Shown: positions 29,197 to 38,750, numbered from the stretch's first letter. The stretch is DNA of 49,326 nucleotides from Clostridiales bacterium (GCA_027365485.1 DAHXNH010000264.1:1-49326); one strand, 5' to 3'. Made by a program: numbers and translations. Notes: a model not told the origin generated them from the sequence alone.

Positions 29197-30162
29197 ATGG
29201 GTCTGGCAGTCGAAGGCTTAGTCAAATACTTTGGCCCGAAGATCGCGGTCAACCAACTCAACCTTAGTCTTTCCAACCAAGTGATCCACGGCATAATCGG
29301 CCCGAACGGTGCGGGCAAAACCACCACCATGCGCATCGTCTTACGCATGATGGATTACGACCAGGGCGACATTCGGTGGAACAATTTGCCTTTGGCCAAT
29401 GTTCCGCGGGAACGCTTTGCCTATGTTCCCGAAGAACGGGGCCTTTTTCCTAAGATGGGATTAGAGGAGCAACTCGTGTTTTTTGGAACACTCTGGGGTT
29501 TGACTCGCCACGACGCTTCCCAGAAAGCCAAGGAGTGGATCGACCGGCTCGAACTGGGGCCATATCGGCAGCTCAAGGCCGCCGAATTAAGCAAAGGCAA
29601 CGCGCGCAAAGCTCAGATTGCGGTGGCCTTGGTAGCCGAGCCCGAGCTCTTGATTTTGGACGAACCGTTTGAGGGATTAGATCCCGTAAACGTCCGTTTG
29701 TTAAAACAAATCCTGGCTGAAGCTAAGTCGGCAGGCTCCACGGTGCTGCTTTCGAGCCACACCATGGAATTCGTAGAGGATTTGTGTGAAAATATTACCT
29801 TAATTGCCGGAGGAACCGATGTCCTCCAGGGATCGATCCAAGATGTCCGAGAAACCAGCCGTTTCAGAATCTTGCAGGTGCGCTATCAAGGGGCTGCGGC
29901 TGTTCAGGCCTATACGGCTTTCGAGAACCAATATGCGCTCCACCCAATCCGCATCCTTTTCGACAGGAGTCGCTGGTACCAAATTTCCCGCCAGGAAGCT
30001 TCCTTGCCTTGGTTAGAGCGCGTGCAAAAATGGGGGCAGTTATCTTTATTTTCTGTAGCGGCTCCCTCGCTGGAAGATATTTATGTAGAAACCGTGGTGG
30101 ATGTGGCCCGGCGCGAAAAGCCAGTGTCAACCATCAGCCCCGCTGGGCGGTATGATGCTTAG
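29197..30162 (+). CDS. ABC exporter ATP-binding protein, NatA-like
   Basis: A 321-residue ATPase subunit. Walker A is GPNGAGKTT at 35-43, signature LSKGNARKAQIAVAL, Walker B LLILDEPFEGLDP, and switch His in LLSSHTM. The signature lacks the usual LSGGQ and shows LSKGN, as in NatA-type proteins. A C-terminal extension of about 100 residues ends in SLEDIYVETV, also typical. The ATG is chosen for AAAGGAG and for the family start (LAVEGLVKYFGPKIAV). It pairs with the permease 50 bp downstream. NatAB exports sodium; drug or peptide export is equally possible here. Confidence 0.92.
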   Translation: MGLAVEGLVKYFGPKIAVNQLNLSLSNQVIHGIIGPNGAGKTTTMRIVLRMMDYDQGDIRWNNLPLANVPRERFAYVPEERGLFPKMGLEEQLVFFGTLWGLTRHDASQKAKEWIDRLELGPYRQLKAAELSKGNARKAQIAVALVAEPELLILDEPFEGLDPVNVRLLKQILAEAKSAGSTVLLSSHTMEFVEDLCENITLIAGGTDVLQGSIQDVRETSRFRILQVRYQGAAAVQAYTAFENQYALHPIRILFDRSRWYQISRQEASLPWLERVQKWGQLSLFSVAAPSLEDIYVETVVDVARREKPVSTISPAGRYDA

Positions 30163-30212
30163 GAGGACACTTTGGCCACACTGACCCTCACCCTAGTCTA
30201 GAGGAGACGGTA

Positions 30213-31412
30213 ATGAACCCCTTCGTCATTCTACTTCGCCGCGATATCTTAGAAGGAATACGCTCGCGGGCCTTTATCGCCACGACGGTCGTAGCCATCG
30301 TCTTGGTTGCAGCCATGCTGGTGGCTTTGCCGTTTCTAGGAAGGATCGGTCAAGCTCCGACTTCGCTGGTTGTCACCGGGCAACCGAACCCTCTGGTCTC
30401 TCAGACGTCCAGGGACCTGACGTCAATTCTGTCGAACCAAAAGCTCCCATTCGTGGTGTTGACCCAGGGACGCCGGGAAGACGCCAATGTAGTAGTCATG
30501 GTGCATCAATCCACCCATCAATCCATTCCTGATTATCGCATTCGAGTCACCAATGGAGGCACCGAGACCGCCGCCAGTATTCTTGAGGGCGTCCTTCAGT
30601 CCCTCATACGCAGCGATCGTCTGCGCCAGGCTGGTATTTCGCCGACCGTCTTGGCGCAAAGTTCCGTGCCCGCCGTCATTCCCATTATAAACCCTTCGAA
30701 CTCGACGCACTCCAACCTGCCTGCGATTAGTGCCATCTATGCAGTGATGATTTTTCTGTTCATGACCATCCTTATGTATAGTCAAATGGTTCTCATGGGG
30801 GTCAGTTCGGAGAAGGCGTCTCGGGTCAGTGAGGTTCTCCTAACCCGCGTGCCCACGACTTCGCTGCTGGCCGCCAAGCTGGCAGGGACTGGGTTGGCGG
30901 GTTTGTTGCAAGTCATGGCGGTCTTGGTATCGGCCCTCTTGGTCTCTCTGATTGATCCGCGCATTCGCCCCCTGGTGGAACGCTTTCACGTGGAGGGCAT
31001 CAGCCCTGAGGCATTGGCCCTATTAGTCCTATTTTTTGTCCTCGGCTTTTTGATTTACGGGGCTATCTTTGCCGCAGTCGGCGCAACCATTGCTCGTCCC
31101 GAGGATGCTCGAAATGCGGTGACCCTGCCCATGATGATGGCCATGGTCGGTTACGGGCTAGCCTTGGTGGGTATTGCTTCCCCCCATTTGCTGATCATCA
31201 AGATTGCCTCGGTTTTGCCTCCGTTCTTCCCGCTATTGATGATGGAGCAGGTGTCTCTTGGTGCTGCCACGGTTTGGCAATGGGTGCTGGGCCTCTGCCT
31301 GGCGCTGGGTTCGATTTGGGGTCTGATGCAGTGGGCGGCCATCATTTATCGCAAGAACCTCATCGTGGAACAACCTTTTCACATTGGCTTGCTCAATCCT
31401 CGCCAGCGCTAA
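30213..31412 (+). CDS. ABC-2 type exporter permease, NatB-like
   Basis: A 399-residue permease. One membrane segment near residues 20-42 is followed by a large external domain (about 43-180), then five to six segments in the C-terminal half. This is the NatB/ABC-2 layout (ABC2_membrane_3). Between them lies SSEKASRVSEVLLTRVPTTSLLAAKL, the conserved cytoplasmic helix seen in NatB and YhaP. The ATG follows GAGGAG. It forms an operon with the ATPase gene upstream. The substrate is unknown. Confidence 0.9.
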   Translation: MNPFVILLRRDILEGIRSRAFIATTVVAIVLVAAMLVALPFLGRIGQAPTSLVVTGQPNPLVSQTSRDLTSILSNQKLPFVVLTQGRREDANVVVMVHQSTHQSIPDYRIRVTNGGTETAASILEGVLQSLIRSDRLRQAGISPTVLAQSSVPAVIPIINPSNSTHSNLPAISAIYAVMIFLFMTILMYSQMVLMGVSSEKASRVSEVLLTRVPTTSLLAAKLAGTGLAGLLQVMAVLVSALLVSLIDPRIRPLVERFHVEGISPEALALLVLFFVLGFLIYGAIFAAVGATIARPEDARNAVTLPMMMAMVGYGLALVGIASPHLLIIKIASVLPPFFPLLMMEQVSLGAATVWQWVLGLCLALGSIWGLMQWAAIIYRKNLIVEQPFHIGLLNPRQR

Positions 31413-31461
31413 CCCAAGGAGATGCACTCAATACGAAGCACTTCCCTCTCTGCGATCAATA

Positions 31462-31480
31462 GTCTATATTCCATATAGAC
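31462..31480. promoter_or_regulatory. Palindrome upstream of the ATP sulfurylase gene
   Basis: GTCTATAT-tcc-ATATAGAC is a perfect 8-bp inverted repeat, 50 bp downstream of the permease stop and 50 bp upstream of the sat start. It lies in AT-rich DNA that may hold the sat promoter. It looks like an operator for a dimeric repressor; the regulator is unknown. Confidence 0.45.
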
Positions 31481-31529
31481 ATTATGTTATCATGTTCGTG
31501 AATAGTTAGGTTACAGGAGGTAATGTTCC

Positions 31530-32666
31530 ATGGATACCCAAGCCCATCGCCCAGAATCCACGGTTGAACGATTCCATTCCACCATCGATCTGCCTGAGCC
31601 AGTGGTGGCCGATCTTCTTTTGCTGTGCTGGGAGGCTTACGCCCCACTCACTACGTTCATGAATCGCGATGACTACCAGTCGGTCCTTGAGCGCGGCCGC
31701 CTCGCTGGCGGGGACCCGTTCCCTTTACCCATTGTCCTGCCGATACCTGAAAGCGCCGCCCACTCGTTGTCTGCTGGTGATGTGGTTCATCTCAAAAGTT
31801 TCGACGGCTTGCGTGCACGCATGATCGTCCGCGAAACGTTTCGTCGGCTCCACGAGTTCGAAGCGTTACAGGTCTACCATACCAAGGACGAGCATCATCC
31901 CGGCGTGGCCGAACTATTCAACACCCCTAATTGGTGCCTGTCAGGGACCATAGAGCTCCTTGAGGAACCCCGCCGGCTCTTCACTGAACCGTCTAAGCCC
32001 TCGCTGGTGCGCGCGATCATCGCTCAACGCGAATGGAAGAGCGTGGTCTTCTTCCAGACCCGAAACCCCATCCATCGAGCCCACGAGTATCTGCACAAAG
32101 TAGCGCTTGAGATCTGCGATGGGTTAGTCTTGCACCCTTTAGTCGGTTGGACCAAATCTGATGACATTCCCGCCCCCATTCGGATGGCATCGTATCGCGT
32201 GTTGCTCGAGCACTATTATCCAAAAGAACGCACCGCGCTTGCCGTTTTTCCCGCGGCCATGCGGTATGCAGGCCCGCGCGAAGCCTTATTTCATGCTCTG
32301 GTGCGGAAAAACTATGGAGCGACTCACTTCGTGGTCGGACGCGACGCGGCCGGTGTGGGCGACTTCTATGGCCCTGACGAGGCCCGGGAGCTCGTCGAAG
32401 CCTGGGCTGATGAAATCGGCATCATTCCTTTGACCTTCGAGGCCGCCGCCTATTGCCCACATTGCCGACAGGTCGCCTCCGGGCGTACGTGTCCCCACAG
32501 CCAACACTGGTTTTCCTTATCGGGGACAGAAGTTCGCCGGCGCTTATCCCACGGTGAGGCGCTGCCACCGGAGTTCATGCGACCCGAAGTGTCCGATGTG
32601 CTCACCCGCGCTTTGACTAACCTATCAGAAGATGACTCGTCGGTCCCAAGAGAAAAGTCATCCTGA
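31530..32666 (+). CDS. sat: Sulfate adenylyltransferase (ATP sulfurylase)
   Basis: A 378-residue dissimilatory-type or assimilatory homo-oligomeric Sat. It joins sulfate and ATP to adenosine-5'-phosphosulfate, or runs in reverse during sulfur oxidation. The active-site motifs are QTRNPIHRAHEY (residues about 177-188) and GRDAAGVGDFYGP. A zinc-binding-like set of cysteines (AAYCPHC...GRTCPH) and LSGTEVRRRL close the protein as in bacterial Sat. The ATG follows AGGAGG. No APS kinase or APS reductase gene is adjacent. In a sulfur-oxidising acidophile the ATP-making direction is plausible but cannot be told here. Confidence 0.95.
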   Translation: MDTQAHRPESTVERFHSTIDLPEPVVADLLLLCWEAYAPLTTFMNRDDYQSVLERGRLAGGDPFPLPIVLPIPESAAHSLSAGDVVHLKSFDGLRARMIVRETFRRLHEFEALQVYHTKDEHHPGVAELFNTPNWCLSGTIELLEEPRRLFTEPSKPSLVRAIIAQREWKSVVFFQTRNPIHRAHEYLHKVALEICDGLVLHPLVGWTKSDDIPAPIRMASYRVLLEHYYPKERTALAVFPAAMRYAGPREALFHALVRKNYGATHFVVGRDAAGVGDFYGPDEARELVEAWADEIGIIPLTFEAAAYCPHCRQVASGRTCPHSQHWFSLSGTEVRRRLSHGEALPPEFMRPEVSDVLTRALTNLSEDDSSVPREKSS

Positions 32667-33000
32667 CGATTCACCTGGTGGAGCAGGCGACCCCAGGTAG
32701 CGGGCCGGCTGGTCCGCCTACATGTTTGACCTTTGAGAATTTATATTGACTGCATGGGCAGAGGGTTCAGCAACCGCGTCAACGGGTTATTTGAAACCCC
32801 ATCAATATACGCTGAACCACTCATCGGAATCAGCAAAGCTCCGAAGACGTTCAAACCCTTCTGATTTGCTGTACCAACGAGAAGCCAAAGCCTGGAAATT
32901 TGCTCGCGTTTCTCAAACATCAACCCAGCATATGGCGCTCGCATGATTACCGGAAAGTTCTTTAACATTTCAAAGAACACCTAGTGATATAATATATAGG

Positions 33001-33193
33001 TAAGTTGGTGAATGAGAGCAAGCCGCTTGTTTTTTCAACCATCTGCCGGCACCAGCCGCCTAGAGCGCTGAACCCCGCAGCAACCGGGTAAAGGACGGCT
33101 ACACGCTATGGTTAGTACAATGGTTCAATGAGTTCGAGAGTGATCTGGTTTGGCCTACCCAATTTTGTAGGGTCTGAACCTAACCCTATTGGG
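33001..33193 (+). promoter_or_regulatory. Structured RNA leader, candidate riboswitch of unknown class
   Basis: A nested fold can be drawn at 33037-33113. The closing stem is AACCAT/ATGGTT, and inside it are AGCCG (33054-33058) with CGGCT (33096-33100) and CCC/GGG around CGCAGCAACC. AGCG and CGCT could form a further helix. It is preceded by CAAGC/GCTTG (33019-33029) and followed by a hairpin at 33158-33193 (CCCAA...TAGGGT with ACCCTA-TTGGG). GC-rich, loop-conserved-looking sequence (CTGAACCCC, GGGTAAAGGACGG) suggests an aptamer plus expression platform in front of the cell-wall enzyme gene. I could not match a known class fully. Confidence 0.45.
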
Positions 33194-33440
33194 ACGACGG
33201 GCTCCCCCTTTGGCGTCATTCGATGGTCTCGTTGAGTTCACAAGTCGCGTATCTTGTTTCGAGGAGAAGCTTCCCCGGCGCTTCTTCTGGTTGTTGATAC
33301 CCGCTCACGAACTTTCGCGGGCTCAGGCGGCAGGTCGATACCTTTCGCATTCGTCTCGAATGGACCCGCCGATGGCCATTTGGGCCCGACGTATTAAGGC
33401 ACCGGGCGCCAGCCCAAAATCTATGGTTAAGGGAGTTCGG

Positions 33441-34271
33441 TTGAAGATGCGTATTCGTCCTTGGTTATTAATGGCATCGATAACGTTGCCATTGGCACTC
33501 AGCTTGGGCACCCAAGTCCAAGCCGCTCCGGTTCCAGTTTCCTTTCCCTTGATCCGCGCGCAGCAGCTTCTCGCTCGACTCGGCTATCTTCCCTTACACT
33601 GGAAACCCCTTTTAACAGACGCGAAGGTCACCCTGGCACAAGCTTGGCAATCGCCGCCTCGGGGCACCTGGACGTGGCGCCAGCAGCCAGAGATGCTTCG
33701 CACCCTCTGGGCCTCCCCTGGAATCGATACCGTGGTGACTCGTGGCGCTCTGATGACCTTTCAGCGGGTGAGCGGATTAGTGCCTACCGGGTCTGTAAAT
33801 CTAGCCACGGAACGGGCCCTGGACTCGGCCTGGCTAAGACGCCAACGCGATCCCCACGGCTATAATTACGCGCTGGTCGACGAGTATTTGGGTTCAAACC
33901 ACCCTGAGACGATCACCTTGTGGCACAATGGCAAGGTCGTATTAAAATCACTCTGCAATACCGGCATCCAGCAAACTCAAACTCCGCTGGGAACGTATCC
34001 CGTCTATCTGCGCTATTATTCCCAAACGATGTCAGGAACAACCCCTTGGGGGACCTATTACAACGACCCCGGCGTGCCGTATGTGAACTATATCGACGGC
34101 GGAGTGGCCGTTCACGGATTTCCGCGAGCGGCTTATGGCTTCCCTCAGAGTCTTGGCTGCATCGAACTGCCCATTCCCAACGCCGCCATCGCCTGGCTCT
34201 ATCTGCACATCGGCACCCTGGTCACCGTGGTCACCAATGCCCCTAGTGGAGCCACTACGGTGAGCGCGTAA
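33441..34271 (+). CDS. Secreted L,D-transpeptidase (YkuD domain)
   Basis: A 276-residue exported protein. A signal peptide (basic start, hydrophobic to about residue 25, cut after VQA) leads to a peptidoglycan-binding-like helical domain with ALMTFQRVSGLVPTGSVN. A YkuD domain follows from about residue 135. The catalytic region shows VHGFPRAAYGFPQSLGCIEL, with His and the nucleophilic Cys in S-x-G-C. These enzymes cross-link peptidoglycan stem peptides outside the membrane. The start is TTG with AAGGGAG five bases upstream; an ATG two codons later is the alternative. A long leader with a folded RNA lies upstream, so the gene may be controlled by a metabolite or wall-stress signal. Confidence 0.88.
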   Translation: MKMRIRPWLLMASITLPLALSLGTQVQAAPVPVSFPLIRAQQLLARLGYLPLHWKPLLTDAKVTLAQAWQSPPRGTWTWRQQPEMLRTLWASPGIDTVVTRGALMTFQRVSGLVPTGSVNLATERALDSAWLRRQRDPHGYNYALVDEYLGSNHPETITLWHNGKVVLKSLCNTGIQQTQTPLGTYPVYLRYYSQTMSGTTPWGTYYNDPGVPYVNYIDGGVAVHGFPRAAYGFPQSLGCIELPIPNAAIAWLYLHIGTLVTVVTNAPSGATTVSA

Positions 34272-34444
34272 GGATGCCCGATCGCCCTCGTTTGCGTCCC
34301 CGGGCCGAGTCGAGTCGCCACCACTGGAGATCCCGGGCTTTGTCTCCCCTGAGACAGATTCCGGGGCCTCATATCGACCGCCAAGGGCACCTCTGCTAAG
34401 TAAAGGCACACCACCGCATCATTTCGGACCGTCCCACCCCCATG

Positions 34445-34486
34445 AAGCCAAGAAATCTCTTGCTTTGTCAGGAGGTTTCTTGGCTT
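34445..34486. terminator. Bidirectional terminator between ldt and msrA
   Basis: AAGCCAAGAAA pairs perfectly with TTTCTTGGCTT, with an extra CTC/GAG inside the loop. It lies between two converging genes. No long T run follows. The rest of 34272-34615 holds no gene. Confidence 0.65.
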
Positions 34487-34615
34487 AGAGATCTCCCTTA
34501 GCCCCGAGATGCCGGAGACTCAGGGGCCAGCTTATTTCGCCGGCATCCTGGCCAGAGCCGGAGATCCGGTACTCATGGTTTTAGCGCTCACCCGGATCGA
34601 ACAACCTTCCACTGA

Positions 34616-35158
34616 TTACTTTTTCTCAGGCCAATGCTGTTGAATAAATCGATCGCGCCCCGATCCTTGACGATATCGTTGGTAATGACCGGGGTTTTTT
34701 TGATAGTAGTTTTGATGATAGGCTTCTGCCGGATAAAAGGGCCCCGCCGGTAGAATCTTGGTGGCAATCGGACGGTCAAAACGCCGGCTGGCTTCTAACG
34801 CCTGCATCGAGGCTAAGGCTTCGCGGTGTTGGTCCTCTGAATGATAAAAGATGGCGGTCTGATAGGAACTGCCGCGGTCGGCAAATTGCCCTCCCGCATC
34901 GGTCGGATCGATTTCTTGCCAAAAGCGGTCGATCAAGGCTCGATAGCTGGTCAGTTTGGGATTGAACACCACCTGCACCGCTTCCAAATGGCCAGTGGTC
35001 CCATTACACACTTCTTCATACGTTGGCTTCGGCTGATGTCCGCCGGTATAGCCAGACGTCACCTGAATCACGCCTGGCCAGGTATCAAACGGGTGCACCA
35101 TGCACCAAAAACAGCCCCCCGCCAGTGTCGCCGTCTCTGTTTCGCTCAATTCTGCCAT
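34616..35158 (-). CDS. msrA: Peptide-methionine (S)-S-oxide reductase
   Basis: A 180-residue repair enzyme. It reduces S-methionine sulfoxide in proteins using thioredoxin. The catalytic motif is GCFWC near residue 15, followed by SGYTGGHQPKPTYEEVCNGTTGHLEAVQV, and YHQNYYQKNPGHYQRY near the C-terminus, all diagnostic. No MsrB domain is fused. I use the ATG at 35158 with GGGGGA upstream; another ATG five codons earlier is possible. It is a single gene, fitting an organism under oxidative and metal stress. Confidence 0.95.
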   Translation of the reverse strand: MAELSETETATLAGGCFWCMVHPFDTWPGVIQVTSGYTGGHQPKPTYEEVCNGTTGHLEAVQVVFNPKLTSYRALIDRFWQEIDPTDAGGQFADRGSSYQTAIFYHSEDQHREALASMQALEASRRFDRPIATKILPAGPFYPAEAYHQNYYQKNPGHYQRYRQGSGRDRFIQQHWPEKK

Positions 35159-35173
35159 GCGATGTTCCCCCAT

Positions 35174-35656
35174 TTCCGACTTGCTGACTATGGCTTTTTG
35201 ATCGGGCCCGATATCTTAAGCGTCAGTGCACTGCCCGACCATCTTATTGTAGACTACGTCGCCGCCATCGGGACCACCCGTCCTTTGGCGCTCATGCCAG
35301 ATCGTGCTCGCCCCCCGGATCCACAATTTTTCACCCTTTAGGCGGCGTCTAGAGAGCGGGGGGCGTAAGTCTTACCCAGGCCGGACCGAGAGCCCTAATC
35401 CCCGCGTGGTTTTAATCCCTCAAAGACCACGAGGCGTCGGATCTCGCCCCCATTCTCTAGCGCCCTCGCCATCGCTCACGATGCATCCCACGCTAGTTCC
35501 CATACGCACCCGACGATTTGATTTGACCCAACCGGCAACCCTTCACCTTACCTTCTAAATGGGATAAGCGGAGGAAGAAGCGTACCGGAGGTCAATCATC
35601 GGTCACGGGCAGCACGATTGCACCCAAAAAAGCCGCCGCATTGCTGCCAACCGGGA
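35174..35656. other. Intergenic stretch, one hairpin, no gene
   Basis: A hairpin CGTGGT-TTT/AAAG-ACCACG lies at 35404-35431; it could end transcription. A plus-strand frame ending at 35341 (reading HLIVDYVAAIGTTRPLAL) has protein-like composition but no ribosome binding site and overlaps msrA on the other strand; I do not call it. Confidence 0.4.
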
Positions 35657-36826
35657 TTACGCTGACGTTCTAATACGCCCCCGCATTGGCATCGCCCAGA
35701 TCGTCGGAATCGTGATAATGGTTAGGATGATGAGAATCCAAATGGCAATGTCGGCATGCCAATGGGCGGCGACGTAGGTTAACGGCAAGACCATGACTGC
35801 GCCTAAGCCGTTGGACAAGCCCAGTGCGACGCCCGACCCGATTCCCGGATTTTCGGAAAAAATATCCTGCCCGATCAACATGGTGGTCGCAGACGATCCA
35901 AAAAGGCCAATTCCCATCACTCCTAAGATGGGCCAGACCCAAGCCCCACCTAAGTTAATGAAGGCATAGAGCGAGACCAGAGCCAAAAGGCTGGTGACCA
36001 TAAGGACCACGCGCTTGCCAATGCGATCGGTCACCACCCCTCCGAATAGGTTGCCCACGATCCCGACCCCGATGAGCGTACTCACCAACGCTGACCCAGT
36101 GACCAAAGATCCTCCCCGTTGATGCCAAATCAGCGGTGCTAAAGTCACCATTTCATAAATGGTGGCAGACCGCACCAGGCTATATCCCAACATAGCGGAG
36201 GCGGGTTTGAAATGCTTCCGCCACACGATTGGTGGAGCATTGCGATGGGTCATAGGCTGCCTTGGCATCACTCGCAGCACCACGGGCAAAGAGATCAAAA
36301 ACGGCAAGGCCAAAAGCCACACCCAATCTAAGCCAAAGCGGCTGACCACTAAGCCCGCTGCTAGCGGTCCCAAACTTCTCCCAATCTCACCTCCCACTAA
36401 AAAGACCGACGTTCCAATGCCTTGCCGCTTCCCCACCAAACCCCGGGTAATCGCCAGTGCCTGCGGGTGAAAAGCCGTGTTGCCAATGCCGGTCAAGAGC
36501 AGCAAAGACAGCACCAGCCACACCGGATGAGCAAATCCAAAAAGGGCCGCACTGACGGTGCTCAGAGCCACTCCGCCTAACACCAAAGATCGTCCACCGA
36601 TGTGATCGGCGAGCCAACCGGACAAGGGCTGCAATCCCTGACCAAGAAGCAAGGCAGTCATCAGTGAGCCAGCTAGTGCGACCGGTACATGCCGTGCGAT
36701 GATGACTAAGGGCAAAATACCGGGAAGATAGTTCACAATGCCGTCATTGAGAAAGTGTGTCCACGTCAACCAACCCAAGGCTAATCGCGGTCGGGGCGAT
36801 GCTTGCGGAGAAACTTCGTTGACCAT
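35657..36826 (-). CDS. MFS exporter, fosmidomycin-resistance (Fsr)-like
   Basis: A 389-residue protein with about twelve membrane segments. The start region THFLNDGIVNYLPGILPLVI and the motif PLSGWLADHIGGRSLVL are typical of the Fsr group, as is GIGNTAFHPQALAI in the fourth segment. Proton-driven export of a phosphonate-like or other drug is the family role; the real substrate is not known. The ATG follows GGAGGCG. It is monocistronic, with a promoter region shared or abutting that of the divergent SMP-30 gene. Confidence 0.88.
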   Translation of the reverse strand: MVNEVSPQASPRPRLALGWLTWTHFLNDGIVNYLPGILPLVIIARHVPVALAGSLMTALLLGQGLQPLSGWLADHIGGRSLVLGGVALSTVSAALFGFAHPVWLVLSLLLLTGIGNTAFHPQALAITRGLVGKRQGIGTSVFLVGGEIGRSLGPLAAGLVVSRFGLDWVWLLALPFLISLPVVLRVMPRQPMTHRNAPPIVWRKHFKPASAMLGYSLVRSATIYEMVTLAPLIWHQRGGSLVTGSALVSTLIGVGIVGNLFGGVVTDRIGKRVVLMVTSLLALVSLYAFINLGGAWVWPILGVMGIGLFGSSATTMLIGQDIFSENPGIGSGVALGLSNGLGAVMVLPLTYVAAHWHADIAIWILIILTIITIPTIWAMPMRGRIRTSA

Positions 36827-37172
36827 GTGATCATCGCCTCCATCGTCATGAGTCTGGATAATCCTTAAAAGTTACTTTACCACAGTGCTCAATATCCATT
36901 CTGTCGACCGCTGGCAGTGTTGGTGCAAATGCCCGTCGACGCCCTAACTCGTGCGCTCCTGGCAGCGAAACGCAATCCACCGGAGGCCCGGTCGAACAAA
37001 ATTTCCGGTGACAACATCGACGCAGAAGAACAGATTCACAGGGTTCGACCATCCAAGAGAGGTTCGCTTCGAGTGTCCGTCAGATTAATCGACTGGGACC
37101 AAAGCACAAGCGACCAATATCTCCGCAGGTGGTATGATAGAAAAAACTCTCGAATCGAAATGAGGACTTGCC
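36827..37172. other. Divergent promoter region, Fsr-like and SMP-30 genes
   Basis: No gene was supported. A TATGAT box near 37133 is a plausible -10 for the SMP-30 gene. On the other side an AT-rich patch near 36865-36885 may serve the MFS gene. Confidence 0.4.
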
Positions 37173-38033
37173 ATGCAATCGCTTTTGCCAGTTCAAGCAC
37201 GACTCGGTGAAGGTCCACATTGGGACGTGGACTCAGGATGTTTATGGTATGTCGACATTCTCGGACACACGATTCATCGCTATCATCCTGCCAGTCGCTC
37301 GAGTGCCGCATTGATCCTTCAAGCCGATGTCAGCACGGTCGTGCCTCGCCTGCGTGGTGGGTTGGTAATCACTCTCGGTCGCGGTTTTTATGCGCTAGAT
37401 TGGGATAGCCACGCACTTACCCTCTTGGCCGAAGTAGAAAACGATCGGCCAAACAACCGATTCAATGATGGAAAATGCGACGCCAAGGGAAGATTTTGGG
37501 CAGGCACGCTTGATCGCGGAGAAAAAGAGCCTTTAGGTGGATTATACTGTCTCGACCTCGACCTCAGTGTTCACAAGATGTTGGACGGGGTCACCGTGTC
37601 CAATGGACTTGGGTGGAGCCCGGACAATCAAACCATGTATTACATCGACTCCGCCACTAAACGGGTCGCCGCATTCGACTACGATCTGGACCGAGGCCGT
37701 CTTAGTCATCAGCGAGAGATTATCGCCATCGACACGGGTACGCCCGACGGAATGACCGTGGATGCGGAAGGAATGCTTTGGATTGCTCACTGGGACGGCG
37801 GGCGCATCTCTCGTTGGGATCCAGTGAGGGGAACTCAGTTAGCGGAGTATTTGCTGCCTGTGGATCGGGTGACCTCGCTCACCTTTGGTGGCCCCGATTT
37901 AACTGAACTGTTCATCACCTCTGCACGGCATGGCATCTCGGCCGAGGCTTTATCGAGACAACCATTGGCTGGCAATGTATTTTCCTTGATGGCCCCTGTC
38001 GCAGGACTGCGTTCGTATGGTTTTGCCGGTTGA
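37173..38033 (+). CDS. SMP-30/gluconolactonase family protein
   Basis: A 286-residue six-bladed propeller lactonase. Metal-binding and catalytic signatures are seen in order: ARLGEGPHWD (Glu), NNRFNDGKCDAKGRFWAGT (Asn), VSNGLGWSPD (Asn) and GTPDGMTVDAEG (Asp). Members open aldonolactones such as gluconolactone, galactonolactone or arabinonolactone, consistent with the sugar-acid genes at the start of the window. The ATG follows GAGGA by seven bases. No signal peptide is present, so it acts in the cytoplasm. The sugar cannot be told. Confidence 0.92.
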   Translation: MQSLLPVQARLGEGPHWDVDSGCLWYVDILGHTIHRYHPASRSSAALILQADVSTVVPRLRGGLVITLGRGFYALDWDSHALTLLAEVENDRPNNRFNDGKCDAKGRFWAGTLDRGEKEPLGGLYCLDLDLSVHKMLDGVTVSNGLGWSPDNQTMYYIDSATKRVAAFDYDLDRGRLSHQREIIAIDTGTPDGMTVDAEGMLWIAHWDGGRISRWDPVRGTQLAEYLLPVDRVTSLTFGGPDLTELFITSARHGISAEALSRQPLAGNVFSLMAPVAGLRSYGFAG

Positions 38034-38750
38034 AAGATAGGGGTACCTCGCTCTCGCTCCGTGTGCTTCATGCAGTGTACGCTCACTATCCTCGGTCTCT
38101 CCAGAGCCCGTAGGCGCTGAGAGACCGACGGGGGCTCCATTATCAACGGTGAGGCAATCCCTCCCATGGCTTCTTTATTGGTTTGAGTGCGTCAGGCATA
38201 CCAGCGAGCGACGATGGGTCATTCCGGATGCCCATAGCCACCCAAGGCGCCTGACAGGAGTCATGCCCCTTGGCATCACCCCACGGCAAACGGGAAAACC
38301 CTCGTAGATTCGAATTCGACTTGTCCAATTCATCATGTAGCAATCCTGCATCGGCAAAGAATCGTTCTATCCTGAGCCTCGGAGAGTTTAACGCTCTAGA
38401 GAGCTGATGCATAAGTCCCCAAAAGCAGGATCTTAGGATTCTGAAACCCGCAAGGTTCCGGTCCTCGAAGGGCAATTTTTCGAGTTTTGCGCCAGGTCCC
38501 CTGGGCGCATCGTTCTTGCCCCCTGTCGGTGCGGTCATCCCACCTCCACTTTGTCGTAGCGAGACCACCGCTGGCCATTCCGATGTTTTGCTTTTTGCCG
38601 TACTGCCCAGGGCTAAAACTGTTATTCCATTTTCTTCCATTTATGATATATTGACGTTAACCACCTAGAGACAGTGAATGCTTCTCGGTAGTCATCACCC
38701 CCATGCCATCGCACGTTGTCATTGATTCTGATTCAGGAGGCCAAGAAATT
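38034..38750. other. Intergenic stretch with a doubtful minus-strand frame
   Basis: A 165-codon minus-strand frame (38143-38640) is open but has no ribosome binding site. Its sequence (RALNSPRLRIERFFADAGLLHDEL, LPWGDAKGH) matches no family I can name; it could be a decayed transposase. TTGACG near 38651 is a possible -35 for the kinase gene, without a clear -10. Confidence 0.35.

Noticed and set aside
33001-33193. Firm assignment as a cyclic-di-AMP (ydaO/yuaA) or SAM riboswitch
   Set aside because: Only partial similarity to the first half of the former; its second conserved block (the AGCTAACCTCG-like part) and the SAM-I GAGGGA and GCAACC arrangement are not found.
34841-35341. Plus-strand 166-codon frame over msrA
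   Set aside because: It is antisense to the well-supported msrA gene; only its last part leaves msrA, and it lacks a ribosome binding site.
38143-38640. 165-codon minus-strand frame as a gene
   Set aside because: No ribosome binding site or family match; kept only as possible decayed DNA.
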